Below, piece by piece: positions 25,727 to 34,254 of a DNA stretch of 64,000 nucleotides. This DNA is from Bifidobacterium saimiriisciurei (GTDB taxonomy: Bacteria > Actinomycetota > Actinomycetes > Actinomycetales > Bifidobacteriaceae). The position numbers and the translations under genes are program-made. Position 1 is the stretch's first letter. The number at the start of each line of letters is the position of its first letter. The stretch covers positions 24,428 to 88,427 of the forward strand of contig NZ_WHZU01000009.1 in assembly GCF_010667655.1 (NCBI RefSeq), written 5' to 3'. The notes beneath the pieces were generated by a model. That model had not been told where the DNA came from, made no database searches, and saw only the letters and a program-made list of their open reading frames with translations.

Positions 25727-26974
25727 TTGAGCGAACATGCGGATACGTCTGCGCGGACCGGCGTCGACGTGCATCTCGACGAGGTGTCGTGGCGGCGCAC
25801 GGTGATCATCCTCGGATCGACGGGGTCCATCGGCACGCAGGGGCTTGATGTCATCGGCCGGCATCCCGAACGCTTCGACGTCACGGGGCTGGCCGCCGGG
25901 GGAGCCCATCCCCGTCTGCTCGCCGAGCAGGCGGCGCGTTTCCATGTGAGGCATGTGGCCGTGTTCCATGAGGAGGCGCTGCCCGCCGTGCGCGACGCCC
26001 TTGCGGAGCTCGGTGCGAAGGACATCGCCGTCGAGGCCGGCGCGCAGGCCGTCATCGACCTGGCCGGTGCCGGCGCGGACGTCGTATTGAACGGCATCAC
26101 CGGCTCCATCGGCCTCGAACCCTCCATCGCCGCGCTGCGGGCCGGCTCCCAGCTGGCGCTCGCCAACAAGGAGTCCGTCGTCGCCGGCGGCCATCTGCTG
26201 TTCGATGCACAGGTGCGCGAGGCGCAGATCAATCCCGTCGATTCCGAGCATTCGGCCATATGGCAGTCGTTGCGCTCCGGCATGCATCATGAGGTCGAAC
26301 GGCTGGTCGTCACCGCGTCCGGCGGTCCGTTCCGTGGCCGCACGCGCGACGAGCTCGCCGACGTGACGCCCGAGCAGGCGCTGCACCATCCCACCTGGAA
26401 CATGGGGCCGGTCGTCACCATCAACTCCTCCACGCTGATGAACAAGGGCCTCGAGGTCATCGAGGCCAGCCGGCTGTTCTCCATCCCGCCGAGCCGCATC
26501 AGCGTCACCGTGCACCCGCAGTCCATCGTGCATTCCATGGTCGAGTTCCGCGACGGCGCCACCATCTGCCAGGCCTCGCCGCCCGACATGCGTCTGCCCA
26601 TCGCACTGGGGCTGTCGGCCCCCGACCGCCTGCCGAATATCGCCAGGCCGTGCGATTGGACCCGTGCCGCGCAGTGGACCTTCGAACCGCTGGACGACGA
26701 GGTGTTTCCCGCCGTCGCCCTCGCGCGACACTGCCTCGAGGCCTCCGAGAAGCACACGGCGGTGCTCAACGCCGCCAACGAGCAGGCCGTGCACGCCTTC
26801 CTCGAACACCGTCTGCCGTATCTGGCCATCGCCGACACGGTCCGTGAGGTGCTCGACGAGATGGACGGCGAGCTGCGCGGCGCGCCGCTGTTCGAGTCCG
26901 TGGAGGAAATGAGCCAAGTGGAGCTTTTCGCCCGCCGGCTCGCCGACGATCTGATAAACAACAACCGTGACTGA
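25727..26974 (+). CDS. dxr: 1-deoxy-D-xylulose 5-phosphate reductoisomerase
   Basis: Dxr converts DXP to MEP with NADPH, the committed step of the non-mevalonate isoprenoid pathway. The 415-aa protein has the NADPH loop G-S-T-G-S-I-G (30-36), A-N-K-E-S near 148-152, metal-site P-V-D-S-E-H-S (about 168-174), and H-P-Q-S-I-V-H-S. The start is a TTG at 25727, seven bases after AGGAGA, giving an N-terminal extension of about 20 residues. It overlaps ispG by 8 bp, indicating translational coupling. Confidence 0.96.
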   Translation: MSEHADTSARTGVDVHLDEVSWRRTVIILGSTGSIGTQGLDVIGRHPERFDVTGLAAGGAHPRLLAEQAARFHVRHVAVFHEEALPAVRDALAELGAKDIAVEAGAQAVIDLAGAGADVVLNGITGSIGLEPSIAALRAGSQLALANKESVVAGGHLLFDAQVREAQINPVDSEHSAIWQSLRSGMHHEVERLVVTASGGPFRGRTRDELADVTPEQALHHPTWNMGPVVTINSSTLMNKGLEVIEASRLFSIPPSRISVTVHPQSIVHSMVEFRDGATICQASPPDMRLPIALGLSAPDRLPNIARPCDWTRAAQWTFEPLDDEVFPAVALARHCLEASEKHTAVLNAANEQAVHAFLEHRLPYLAIADTVREVLDEMDGELRGAPLFESVEEMSQVELFARRLADDLINNNRD

Positions 26975-28187
26975 TTCGAATACCGCATTCCGTAAGACCG
27001 GCGACGCCGCGATCAGCGAGTCGCCGCTGCATCCCCGCCGCCGCTCCCGCCGCATCATGGTCGGCCCGGTGCCGGTCGGCGGCGGCGCGCCCGTCAGCGT
27101 GCAGTCGATGACGAACACCGTCACCGCCGACGCGAACGCCACGTTGCGCCAGATCGGCGAGCTGGCGCAGGCGGGCTGCGACATCGTCCGTGTCGCGGTA
27201 CCCAGCCAGGACGATGCCGACGCCCTGCCGTCCATCGTGGCGAAGTCCCCGATCCCGGTCATCGCCGACATCCACTTCCAGTCGAAGTACGTGTTCCAGG
27301 CCATCGATGCCGGATGCGCTGCCGTGCGTGTGAACCCCGGCAACATCCGCAAGTTCGACCAGGTCGGTCCCGACATCTGCAAGGCCGCCACCGACGCGGG
27401 CATCTCGCTGCGCATCGGCGTCAACGCCGGCTCTCTTGACAAGGCGCTCTACGCCAAATACGGCGGTCCGACGCCCGAGGCGCTCGTCGCATCCGCGCTC
27501 AAGGAGGCCCACATGTTCGAGGACGTCGGCTTCCATGACTTCAAGATCTCCGTCAAACACCACGACGTCGTCACCATGGTCCAGACTTACCGCCTGCTGG
27601 CGTCCAAGGGCGACTGGCCGCTGCATCTCGGCGTCACCGAGGCCGGTCCCGCATGGCAGGGCACCATCAAGTCCTGTCTGGCGTTCGGCTCGCTCCTATC
27701 CGAAGGCATCGGCGACACCATCCGCGTGTCCCTCTCCGCCCCGCCGGTCGAGGAGGTCAAGGTCGGCTGCAAGCTGCTCGAATACCTGGGGCTGCGCGCA
27801 CGCAAGTTCGACATCATCTCGTGCCCGAGCTGCGGCCGTGCGCAGGTGGACGTCATCCAGCTGGCCAACGCCGTGACCGACGGTCTCAAGGGCATCACCG
27901 CCCCCATCCGCGTGGCCGTCATGGGCTGCATCGTCAACGGTCCCGGCGAGGCGCGCGAGGCCGACCTCGGCGTGGCCTCCGGCAACGGCAAGGGGCAGAT
28001 CTTCATCAAGGGCAAGGTCATCGAGACGGTGCCCGAGGACCGCATCGTCGACACGCTGCTCGACAAGGCGCACGAGATCGCCGAACGCATGAAGGAGGAG
28101 GCCGAGGCCAACGGCACCCCGCTCGAGGGCGCCGGTCCCGTCGTCGTGCCGATCCAGGATCCCAAGGCAGGGACCGTCGTCCGCTGA
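26967..28187 (+). CDS. ispG: 4-hydroxy-3-methylbut-2-enyl-diphosphate synthase
   Basis: IspG (GcpE) reductively opens MEcPP to HMBPP using a [4Fe-4S] cluster. The 406-aa protein is the two-domain bacterial form. Cluster ligands Cys286, Cys289 and Cys321 are visible in S-C-P-S-C-G and [10 protein letters not shown], whose Glu can be the fourth ligand. The GTG at 26967 lies inside the last codons of dxr. The 78-bp gap to the next gene has no clear terminator. Confidence 0.96.
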   Translation: MTDSNTAFRKTGDAAISESPLHPRRRSRRIMVGPVPVGGGAPVSVQSMTNTVTADANATLRQIGELAQAGCDIVRVAVPSQDDADALPSIVAKSPIPVIADIHFQSKYVFQAIDAGCAAVRVNPGNIRKFDQVGPDICKAATDAGISLRIGVNAGSLDKALYAKYGGPTPEALVASALKEAHMFEDVGFHDFKISVKHHDVVTMVQTYRLLASKGDWPLHLGVTEAGPAWQGTIKSCLAFGSLLSEGIGDTIRVSLSAPPVEEVKVGCKLLEYLGLRARKFDIISCPSCGRAQVDVIQLANAVTDGLKGITAPIRVAVMGCIVNGPGEAREADLGVASGNGKGQIFIKGKVIETVPEDRIVDTLLDKAHEIAERMKEEAEANGTPLEGAGPVVVPIQDPKAGTVVR

Positions 28188-28265
28188 CGGACGTGGAAGG
28201 CGGCGGCGTGTGGCCGGCTTCGGGCCGGCCCGCGCCGGTAAGGTTCGGCGTATAGAATACCTTCC

Positions 28266-30002
28266 GTGTTGAAACGCCGGAAAACCGCGACGACTGCCGT
28301 AAACGACGACGTCGAATGGAAGTGGTCGAAGAAGATGCTGGTCAGCATCCCCATCTTCATCATCCTGATGGGCATACTGACCTCGGTCTCGCATATCACG
28401 ACGGTCGAATGGAAGAACGAGCCGACCGACCGCAGCGTGGAGACACTGGCCGCAGACACCTCCGTGACCTACGACAGCCCCGGCGGAGAAAAACTGCCGG
28501 AACGCGGCACCTATGACGTCGTCACCGCCGACGCCTGGCTGGAACTCGTCCGCCCGTCGACCGGCGAGCGACAACGGGCCCACGTGCTCGTCCGCTCGCC
28601 CAAGGGCGTCACCGCGAAGCACAGTCTGCCGGCCGCCGTGTTCATGCACGGCGCCGGATACGGCACGGCCGACAATTCGTTCGGCGACGTCGCCGACGAC
28701 CTCAGCTCCGCGGGATTCGTGACGGCGACCGTCGACAAGCCCGTCTGGTCGACGAACGACATCACCCGCGACTACAAGGCGTCCGCACACGCCTACGGCC
28801 AGGTTGTGGACTACCTCAGATTGCTCGACACCGTGGACCCCGACAAGGTGGGACTGTACGCCACCTCCGAAAGCACATGGATATCGCCCTATCTCGTGCG
28901 TGACGACGGCCATATCGCCTTCCAGATACTGCTGTCGCCCATGGTGTATTCGCCGCGGCATGCGCTCGGGTTCTTCGTCGCGCAGGACTTCGCCATCGTC
29001 GGCGCCAATCCCGGCTACCAGTCCATCGTCCGCCGCGTGTTCAGCGCCGACACCGCACGGTTCGGACTCGACAACCTCGACTTCGACCCGCTCGTCGCGC
29101 AGGGCTACGCCATCCCCACATTCGTGGCCTACGGTTCGAAGGACGTCATGACCGCACAGGTCGACGGCATCACCGAGATCGAGGGCATGGCCCGGCAGGA
29201 GGACAACTGGGACGTGACCGTGCGCAACTATCCGGTCGCCAACCATGTGATGCGTCTCGGCGACGAGGCCGAGGAAGGCACGCCCCTGGTCGACGGATAC
29301 GAGGACGACATGGTCGACTGGGCCGTCGGCAAGACCCGAGGGCTCGAGGAGACGTCGGCATCCATCGCCGGCACCACCATCTACCAGTCCATCGCCGTGC
29401 CGACGAACCTGCACGCCCACCCCAGTCTGACCATGTACGGCGTCATCGTGCACGCATCCACCGCGGTCATGCTCGTCGCCACGCTGATACTCGCCGTCGT
29501 GGCCGTCATCCGCAAGATCCGGTGCCTTGCCGGGCGCCGTGGCAGGGCCCTCGGCCTGGTGCGCGGGTACCGGCGGGTGCTGGTCATGATATCCGTCACC
29601 ACCATGGCCTCGCTGATGCTGTTCTTTGCCGGCATCGGCCAGATCGTATGGCGCATGGTCCAGCTGATCTGGGGAGCCGCGCCGGAGCCGCCCGGCATGA
29701 TCTACTGGAGCTGGTATGCGATCCAGGCGGCCTGCGCCATCGTGGTATGGGCGTGGTCGAGAGTGCTGTGCGAGATACTGCACACCGCGTCCGTAAAGGG
29801 CCTGCTGCGCACGCCGGAGGAATGGAAGGCCGACTTCCGTGTGAAACGGCTCACCGGCAGACCCGTGCTGCGCATCCGCGACTGGCATCCCGGACCGGTC
29901 GTCGCCTCGACCAGACTCGGCGTGGCGCTGTTCGTGGTGACGGCGCTCGCGATGTTCGGCGTGCTGCTGGTGCTGGCCTTCTGGGGACTGTTCATCTACT
30001 GA
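28266..30002 (+). CDS. Membrane-anchored alpha/beta hydrolase with C-terminal membrane domain
   Basis: This 578-aa protein has an N-terminal span (about 27-47). An extracytoplasmic alpha/beta-hydrolase-like domain (about 60-370) follows with A-V-F-M-H-G-A-G-Y (oxyanion loop), a nucleophile elbow that reads Y-A-T-S-E-S-T instead of G-x-S-x-G, Asp in G-S-K-D-V-M and His in V-A-N-H-V-M. Then come about four membrane spans (about 395-420, 440-465, 480-505, 545-575). It may be a surface esterase or peptidase. The GTG start at 28266 has no strong binding site. It is followed by recO after 32 bp. The substrate is unknown. Confidence 0.8.
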   Translation: MLKRRKTATTAVNDDVEWKWSKKMLVSIPIFIILMGILTSVSHITTVEWKNEPTDRSVETLAADTSVTYDSPGGEKLPERGTYDVVTADAWLELVRPSTGERQRAHVLVRSPKGVTAKHSLPAAVFMHGAGYGTADNSFGDVADDLSSAGFVTATVDKPVWSTNDITRDYKASAHAYGQVVDYLRLLDTVDPDKVGLYATSESTWISPYLVRDDGHIAFQILLSPMVYSPRHALGFFVAQDFAIVGANPGYQSIVRRVFSADTARFGLDNLDFDPLVAQGYAIPTFVAYGSKDVMTAQVDGITEIEGMARQEDNWDVTVRNYPVANHVMRLGDEAEEGTPLVDGYEDDMVDWAVGKTRGLEETSASIAGTTIYQSIAVPTNLHAHPSLTMYGVIVHASTAVMLVATLILAVVAVIRKIRCLAGRRGRALGLVRGYRRVLVMISVTTMASLMLFFAGIGQIVWRMVQLIWGAAPEPPGMIYWSWYAIQAACAIVVWAWSRVLCEILHTASVKGLLRTPEEWKADFRVKRLTGRPVLRIRDWHPGPVVASTRLGVALFVVTALAMFGVLLVLAFWGLFIY

Positions 30003-30034
30003 CGTGCATCGCACGGCGGAAAGGAAGCGCATCC

Positions 30035-30781
30035 ATGGCGCTGTACAGCGACGAGGGACTGGTGCTGCGTACGGTGAAGCTCGGCGAGGCCGACCGCATC
30101 ATCACCATCCTCACCCGTGACCACGGCAAGATTCGTGCCGTGGCGAAAGGCGTTCGACGGCTGAAGTCGCGGTTCGGCGCACGGCTCGAACCGTTCATGC
30201 GCGCCGACCTGCTCATCGCCACCGGCCGTTCGCTCGACGTGGTCTCGCAGGCCTCGGCCAAAGGCATGTACGGCGACCGCATCATCGGCGACTACGACAG
30301 CTACGTGAACGCCAGCGTGGTCGCGGAGACCGCCGACCGGCTGTTCGCCGCCCTCGACGAACCCTCGCCGTCCCAGTACATGCTGGCCGTGGGCGCGGTC
30401 TCCGCGCTGGCCCGTCGGCTGCATGCGCCGACGGACATCGGCGACTCCTACGTGCTGCGCGCGTTGTCCATAGCCGGATGGACCCCGCGTCTCGACTCCT
30501 GCGTGGTATGCGGCGGGACCGACGATCTCGCCGCGTTCTCGATACCCGGAGGCGGCGTGATGTGCGCCAGGGACCGCACTCCCGAGGCGATTCGGGTGAC
30601 GAGGGACGACGTCATGCGGCTGAAGGCGCTGCTCGCCGGAGACTGGGGGACGCTTGACGTCCGGCCGGCAGGCGGCGCCGATGGCGGGGATTCGGTTTCG
30701 AGGGTGCATGACATCGTCGAACACTGGGCCGAGTATTACCTCGAACGGCCGATTCGTTCCGCGCACTTGCTAGATTCGTAG
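30035..30781 (+). CDS. recO: DNA repair protein RecO
   Basis: RecO loads RecA on SSB-coated single strands with RecR in recombinational gap repair. The 248-aa protein starts with the OB-fold D-E-G-L-V-L-R-T-x-x-x-G-E-A-D-R (6-21), followed by a helical domain. A zinc-site remnant C-V-V-C-G-G (about 159-164) and a further Cys in M-C-A-R-D are visible. The ATG at 30035 follows AAGGAAGCG. The recO-uppS adjacency is common in actinobacteria; the uppS start is 2 bp after this stop. Confidence 0.93.
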   Translation: MALYSDEGLVLRTVKLGEADRIITILTRDHGKIRAVAKGVRRLKSRFGARLEPFMRADLLIATGRSLDVVSQASAKGMYGDRIIGDYDSYVNASVVAETADRLFAALDEPSPSQYMLAVGAVSALARRLHAPTDIGDSYVLRALSIAGWTPRLDSCVVCGGTDDLAAFSIPGGGVMCARDRTPEAIRVTRDDVMRLKALLAGDWGTLDVRPAGGADGGDSVSRVHDIVEHWAEYYLERPIRSAHLLDS

Positions 30782-30783
30782 AC

Positions 30784-31575
30784 ATGGCTTTTGAACATGT
30801 GGACTATACGTCGTTGGATATCCCCGCGGCCCCCTTCTCCGACCCCTCGATCATTCCCGACTTCCCCAAGGACAAGGTGCCCCGCCACGTCGGCGTCATC
30901 ATGGACGGCAACGGACGCTGGGCGCAGCAGCGCGGTCTCGTGCGCACGAACGGCCATCAGGCGGCCGAACCCGTGGTGTTCGACACCATCGCCGGCGCCA
31001 TCGAGGCCGGTGTGCGCTATCTGAGCCTGTACACGTTCTCCACCGAAAACTGGAAGCGCTCGCCATCCGAGGTGCGGTTCCTCATGGGCTTCAGCCGCGA
31101 GATCATCCACCGCCGCGTGGCGCAGATGGACGAATGGGGCGTGCGCGTGCGCTGGTCCGGACGCCGCCCCCGGCTGTGGAAATCGGTCATCGACGAGCTT
31201 GAGACCGCCATGGAGCGCACGAAGCACAACAGGACCATCGACGTGGTGTTCTGCATCAACTACGGCGGCCGCGCCGAGATCGCCGACGCCTGCGCCGCCA
31301 TCGCGAAGGAGGTGCGCGACGGCCGCATCTCCGGCGACCGCGTGACCGAGAAGATGATCGCCCAGCACCTCTACAATCCCGACATCCCCGACTGCGACCT
31401 GGTGATCCGCACGTCGGGAGAGCAGCGTACGAGCAACTTCCTGCCGTGGGAGGCGGCCTACGCGGAACTCGACTTCGTGCCGGAACTGTTCCCCGACTGC
31501 GGCCGCGAGGTCCTGTGGCGTTCCATCGACCACTACATCCACCGCGACCGACGGTTTGGGGGAGTGAAACGCTAA
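30784..31575 (+). CDS. uppS: Isoprenyl (undecaprenyl) diphosphate synthase
   Basis: UppS is a cis-prenyltransferase that condenses IPP units to the lipid carrier for peptidoglycan and wall polymers. The 263-aa protein has catalytic Asp41 in V-I-M-D-G-N-G-R-W, S-T-E-N-W near 82-86, and the C-terminal R-T-S-G-E-x-R-x-S-N-F-L-P-W-E stretch. It is translated right after recO, and precursor genes dxr-ispG lie 3-5 kb upstream. A 9-bp hairpin (31564-31586) spans its stop codon. Confidence 0.95.
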   Translation: MAFEHVDYTSLDIPAAPFSDPSIIPDFPKDKVPRHVGVIMDGNGRWAQQRGLVRTNGHQAAEPVVFDTIAGAIEAGVRYLSLYTFSTENWKRSPSEVRFLMGFSREIIHRRVAQMDEWGVRVRWSGRRPRLWKSVIDELETAMERTKHNRTIDVVFCINYGGRAEIADACAAIAKEVRDGRISGDRVTEKMIAQHLYNPDIPDCDLVIRTSGEQRTSNFLPWEAAYAELDFVPELFPDCGREVLWRSIDHYIHRDRRFGGVKR

Positions 31576-31713
31576 AGGCGTTTCACTGCCGAGCCGCGAT
31601 CTCTCGAGCGGCGAGGCCTGGAGGGCGCGGCCGCAAGGCCGTCTGTTCTTGCGGGAGGCCAAGCGCTGACGGCGCTTGACTGTCGAGCCGCGATTGCATC
31701 GAGCGGCGAGGTC
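31564..31713. repeat. Hairpin-rich imperfect tandem repeat after uppS
   Basis: Two units of about 41 nt, 31578-31618 and 31672-31713, are roughly 85% identical and share CGAGCCGCGAT and TCGAGCGGCGAGG. Each is preceded by a hairpin: GTGAAACGC/GCGTTTCAC (31564-31586, loop over the uppS stop) and CAAGCGC/GCGCTTG (31661-31679). A third small hairpin, CGGCC-GCAA-GGCCG, lies between. It could act as a two-way transcription stop between convergent genes or be an extragenic repeat family. Confidence 0.65.
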
Positions 31714-31735
31714 GATATGGTGCGGCTCGGCGCGG

Positions 31736-32692
31736 TCAGTAGCAATCCCACGTGTAGAGGACCCGGGAGAAGTCCAGACGACGCAGGCGATCGGGCTCGA
31801 TGAAGAAGTTCATCACACCCGTGTCGCCGAACATGAGCCGATTGTCGTCGAGCGAGTCGAGCTGCAGCAGCAGTGTGGTGGCCCGGCCGAGGTCCGGGTC
31901 GTCCTCCCGGGGATCATCCTGCGTGAAGACCGGGTAGCCGCCGACACGAAGGCCGTCACCGCCCAGCATGTCGTTCAACGTGTCTCGGATATCGGCGTCG
32001 TGCGTGTCGAAGAAGTCGCGGTCGCGGTCGTTCAATGCGCCCAGGTAGCGCTGCAACGTGGACTCGAACCGGAAGTCCGTCGTCGACATCGCCTGCGTGG
32101 CCAGCTGCGGTTCAAGACGGAACTCGACATCGGGGTCGTGCAGCGGCAGGTCGGTGTCGTCCTTCCAATGGGGGCGGATGATACGGCCCCGCGTGACGTC
32201 GTCGGGCTCGGGGATGTATCGTATGCGCCATGAACGCTGCGAATCCAGCCGGTCGAAATCCTTGCCGAACATCGAGTCGTCGCCGGCGATGAAGAACTGC
32301 AGCAGACCGTCCTGCGGAAAATCATGCAGATGGGGGAGCTGGGCGAAATTCAGCTGGGCTATGAGGAACAGCGGTTCTCCGGTCTCCCGGTTCTTGGGGA
32401 CGCCCATGGCGGGAGGCACGTAGAACGCCCCTCCGACCTTCGTGTCGGTGATGGACGGCGCATCATCCGTGGGGAGGAGGTTGACGGCGGGGCGTTGCGT
32501 TTCGTGACGGACCATCGACACGATCATCTGCGCCACGTAGTCGGTCAGCTGGGGGATGCGCTGTGTGTCCGAATAGGCTTCGTCCCGTTGGATGCCGGTG
32601 ATGTCGGCGGCCACGGGATTCGGGGTGTTGCGGACGATGTCCCGGTTTTCCTTTGAGCCCCTGCCGCCGAACAGCCTGTCCCAGATCCCCAT
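31736..32692 (-). CDS. YwqG-like DUF1963 family protein
   Basis: This 318-aa protein resembles YwqG (DUF1963) proteins: K-V-G-G-A-F-Y-V-P near residue 84, P-L-F-L-I-A-Q-L-N-F near 107, a D-F-P-Q-D-G-L-L-Q-F-F-I pattern (about 121-132), and a C-terminal L-L-L-Q-L-D-S-x-x-x-x-x-L-M-F-G-D-T-G segment. The fold is known in Bacillus, but I know of no firm biochemical role. The start at 32692 follows AAGGAGG with 5-nt spacing. A candidate -10 TAGGCT lies on the minus strand at 32736-32731. Confidence 0.85.
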   Translation of the reverse strand: MGIWDRLFGGRGSKENRDIVRNTPNPVAADITGIQRDEAYSDTQRIPQLTDYVAQMIVSMVRHETQRPAVNLLPTDDAPSITDTKVGGAFYVPPAMGVPKNRETGEPLFLIAQLNFAQLPHLHDFPQDGLLQFFIAGDDSMFGKDFDRLDSQRSWRIRYIPEPDDVTRGRIIRPHWKDDTDLPLHDPDVEFRLEPQLATQAMSTTDFRFESTLQRYLGALNDRDRDFFDTHDADIRDTLNDMLGGDGLRVGGYPVFTQDDPREDDPDLGRATTLLLQLDSLDDNRLMFGDTGVMNFFIEPDRLRRLDFSRVLYTWDCY

Positions 32693-32803
32693 GGCTTCCT
32701 CCTTGCCTGCTGCGTTCATCGTTACGGCACAGCCTAGTCATATGGCATTGCAGACGTCTGACCGAACAGTGAAGAAGGTGTGTTCGTTTACGACGGCATC
32801 AGT

Positions 32804-32822
32804 TATAGTCAACTTGACTATA
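32804..32822 (+). promoter_or_regulatory. Putative NrtR operator upstream of nadA
   Basis: The 19-nt perfect palindrome TATAGTCAACTTGACTATA, with a single central C, matches my memory of the NrtR box (GTCA...TGAC core). NrtR is the Nudix-related repressor of NAD genes that responds to ADP-ribose. It lies about 100 bp before nadA and overlaps likely promoter elements. No nrtR gene is in the window. Confidence 0.75.
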
Positions 32823-32922
32823 TGTGGTATGCTCTTACTGATTTCACGGCGGGAGCCTCGGCGACGAACCGATGTCTCCCGCCGTCGTGCGACGGATACG
32901 GACATCAGAGAAGGACACTGCC

Positions 32923-34191
32923 ATGAGCGTGGCTTCAGTAAACGACATCATCGAACGGCTCGGCGCCACCGGCACCTGCGACGCGGGCCTGACCAAGGAT
33001 CCATGGGCGTTCGACGCCACCCGGCCGACCTACGGCCCCGGCGCGTCGGCGCTGGACATGATTCCGAGGAACGCCCCGCGCCAGCAGTCTCTGCCGGTCG
33101 AATACCGCGACGCCTCCGACGACGAGCTGCAGGAGCGCATCCGCGACGCGAAGGCGCGTCTCGGCTCCAAGCTGCTCATCCTCGGCCACTTCTATCAGCG
33201 CGACGAGATCATCGTGCACGCCGACTACGTGGGCGACTCCTTCCAGCTCGCCAAGAACGCCACGCAATGCCCCGACGCCGAGCACATCGTGTTCTGCGGC
33301 GTGCACTTCATGGCCGAAACCGCCGACATCCTCTCCACTCCCGAACAGAGCGTTACCCTGCCGAACCTCTCCGCCGGATGCTCCATGGCCGACATGGCCG
33401 ACATCGACCAGGTCGAGGACTGCTGGCAGCAGCTCGGCGAGATCTGCGGCACCAGACCGGACGCCGACGGGCTGCAGCAGATCATCCCCGTGACCTACAT
33501 GAACTCCTCCGCCTCGCTCAAGGCATTCTGCGGACGCAACGGCGGCATCGTATGCACGTCTTCCAACGCGCACGCCGTACTCGAATGGGCGTTCGCGCGA
33601 GGCAAGCGCGTGCTGTTCTTCCCCGACCAGCACCTCGGCCGTAACACCGCCCGTGCCATGGGCATCCCGCTGAGCCAAATGCCGTTGTGGGACCCGTACA
33701 AACCGCAGGGCGGCGCCAGCGACCCCGCCGACTACGCCAAGGCGAAGATGATTCTGTGGAAGGGCTTCTGCTCCGTGCACCAGCGTTTCACCGTCGACCA
33801 GATCGAACGCGCCCGCCGCGCATATCCCGGCGTGAAGGTGATCGTACACCCCGAATGCTCCATGCAGGTCGTCGACGCCGCCGACGGCACCGGATCGACC
33901 GCCTATATCGTCAAGGAGATCGCCAACGCGCCCGCCGGCTCCGTCATCGCCGTGGGCACCGAGATCAACCTCGTCAACAGGCTCGCCGCGCAGTACCCCG
34001 ACAAGACCGTCTTCTGCCTCGATCCGGTCGTCTGCCCCTGCTCCACCATGTACCGCATCCACCCGGCATATCTCGCATGGGCCCTGGAAAGCATCGAGCG
34101 AGGCGACATCGTCAACCGCATCACCGTGGACGACGACACCGCCCGCGAGGCCAAGGTGGCGCTCGAGCGCATGCTGCGCGTTCACCCGTGA
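32923..34191 (+). CDS. nadA: Quinolinate synthase
   Basis: NadA condenses iminoaspartate with DHAP to quinolinate using a [4Fe-4S] cluster. The 422-aa length fits the long NadA form. Probable cluster cysteines are Cys125 (F-C-G-V-H-F-M-A-E), Cys211 (V-C-T-S-S-N-A) and Cys371 or Cys373 (V-V-C-P-C-S-T-M). The ATG at 32923 follows GAGAAGGA; an upstream in-frame ATG at 32872 lacks support. It is first in nadA-nadB-nadC-cysteine desulfurase. Confidence 0.96.
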   Translation: MSVASVNDIIERLGATGTCDAGLTKDPWAFDATRPTYGPGASALDMIPRNAPRQQSLPVEYRDASDDELQERIRDAKARLGSKLLILGHFYQRDEIIVHADYVGDSFQLAKNATQCPDAEHIVFCGVHFMAETADILSTPEQSVTLPNLSAGCSMADMADIDQVEDCWQQLGEICGTRPDADGLQQIIPVTYMNSSASLKAFCGRNGGIVCTSSNAHAVLEWAFARGKRVLFFPDQHLGRNTARAMGIPLSQMPLWDPYKPQGGASDPADYAKAKMILWKGFCSVHQRFTVDQIERARRAYPGVKVIVHPECSMQVVDAADGTGSTAYIVKEIANAPAGSVIAVGTEINLVNRLAAQYPDKTVFCLDPVVCPCSTMYRIHPAYLAWALESIERGDIVNRITVDDDTAREAKVALERMLRVHP

Positions 34192-34202
34192 GCCGTTTCC
34201 GG

Positions 34203-34247
34203 CTCCCCCAATGAGGGGAGTCGTCCGCGTAAGTGGACTGAGGGGAG
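34203..34247 (+). promoter_or_regulatory. Small hairpin and duplicated binding-site sequence before nadB
   Basis: CTCCCC (34203-34208) can pair with GGGGAG at 34215-34220 or with the identical GGGGAG at 34242-34247 that is the nadB ribosome binding site. TGAGGGGAG occurs twice, 27 bp apart. This could tune nadB translation relative to nadA. Confidence 0.3.
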
Positions 34248-34254
34248 AAAAACC

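Noticed and set aside
27696..30032. 778-codon minus-strand frame over ispG and the membrane hydrolase
   Set aside because: Antisense shadow in GC-rich DNA; no recognizable motif, and both plus-strand genes have clear family features.
31564..31713. CRISPR array
   Set aside because: Only two degenerate units with one 53-nt interval; no cas genes.
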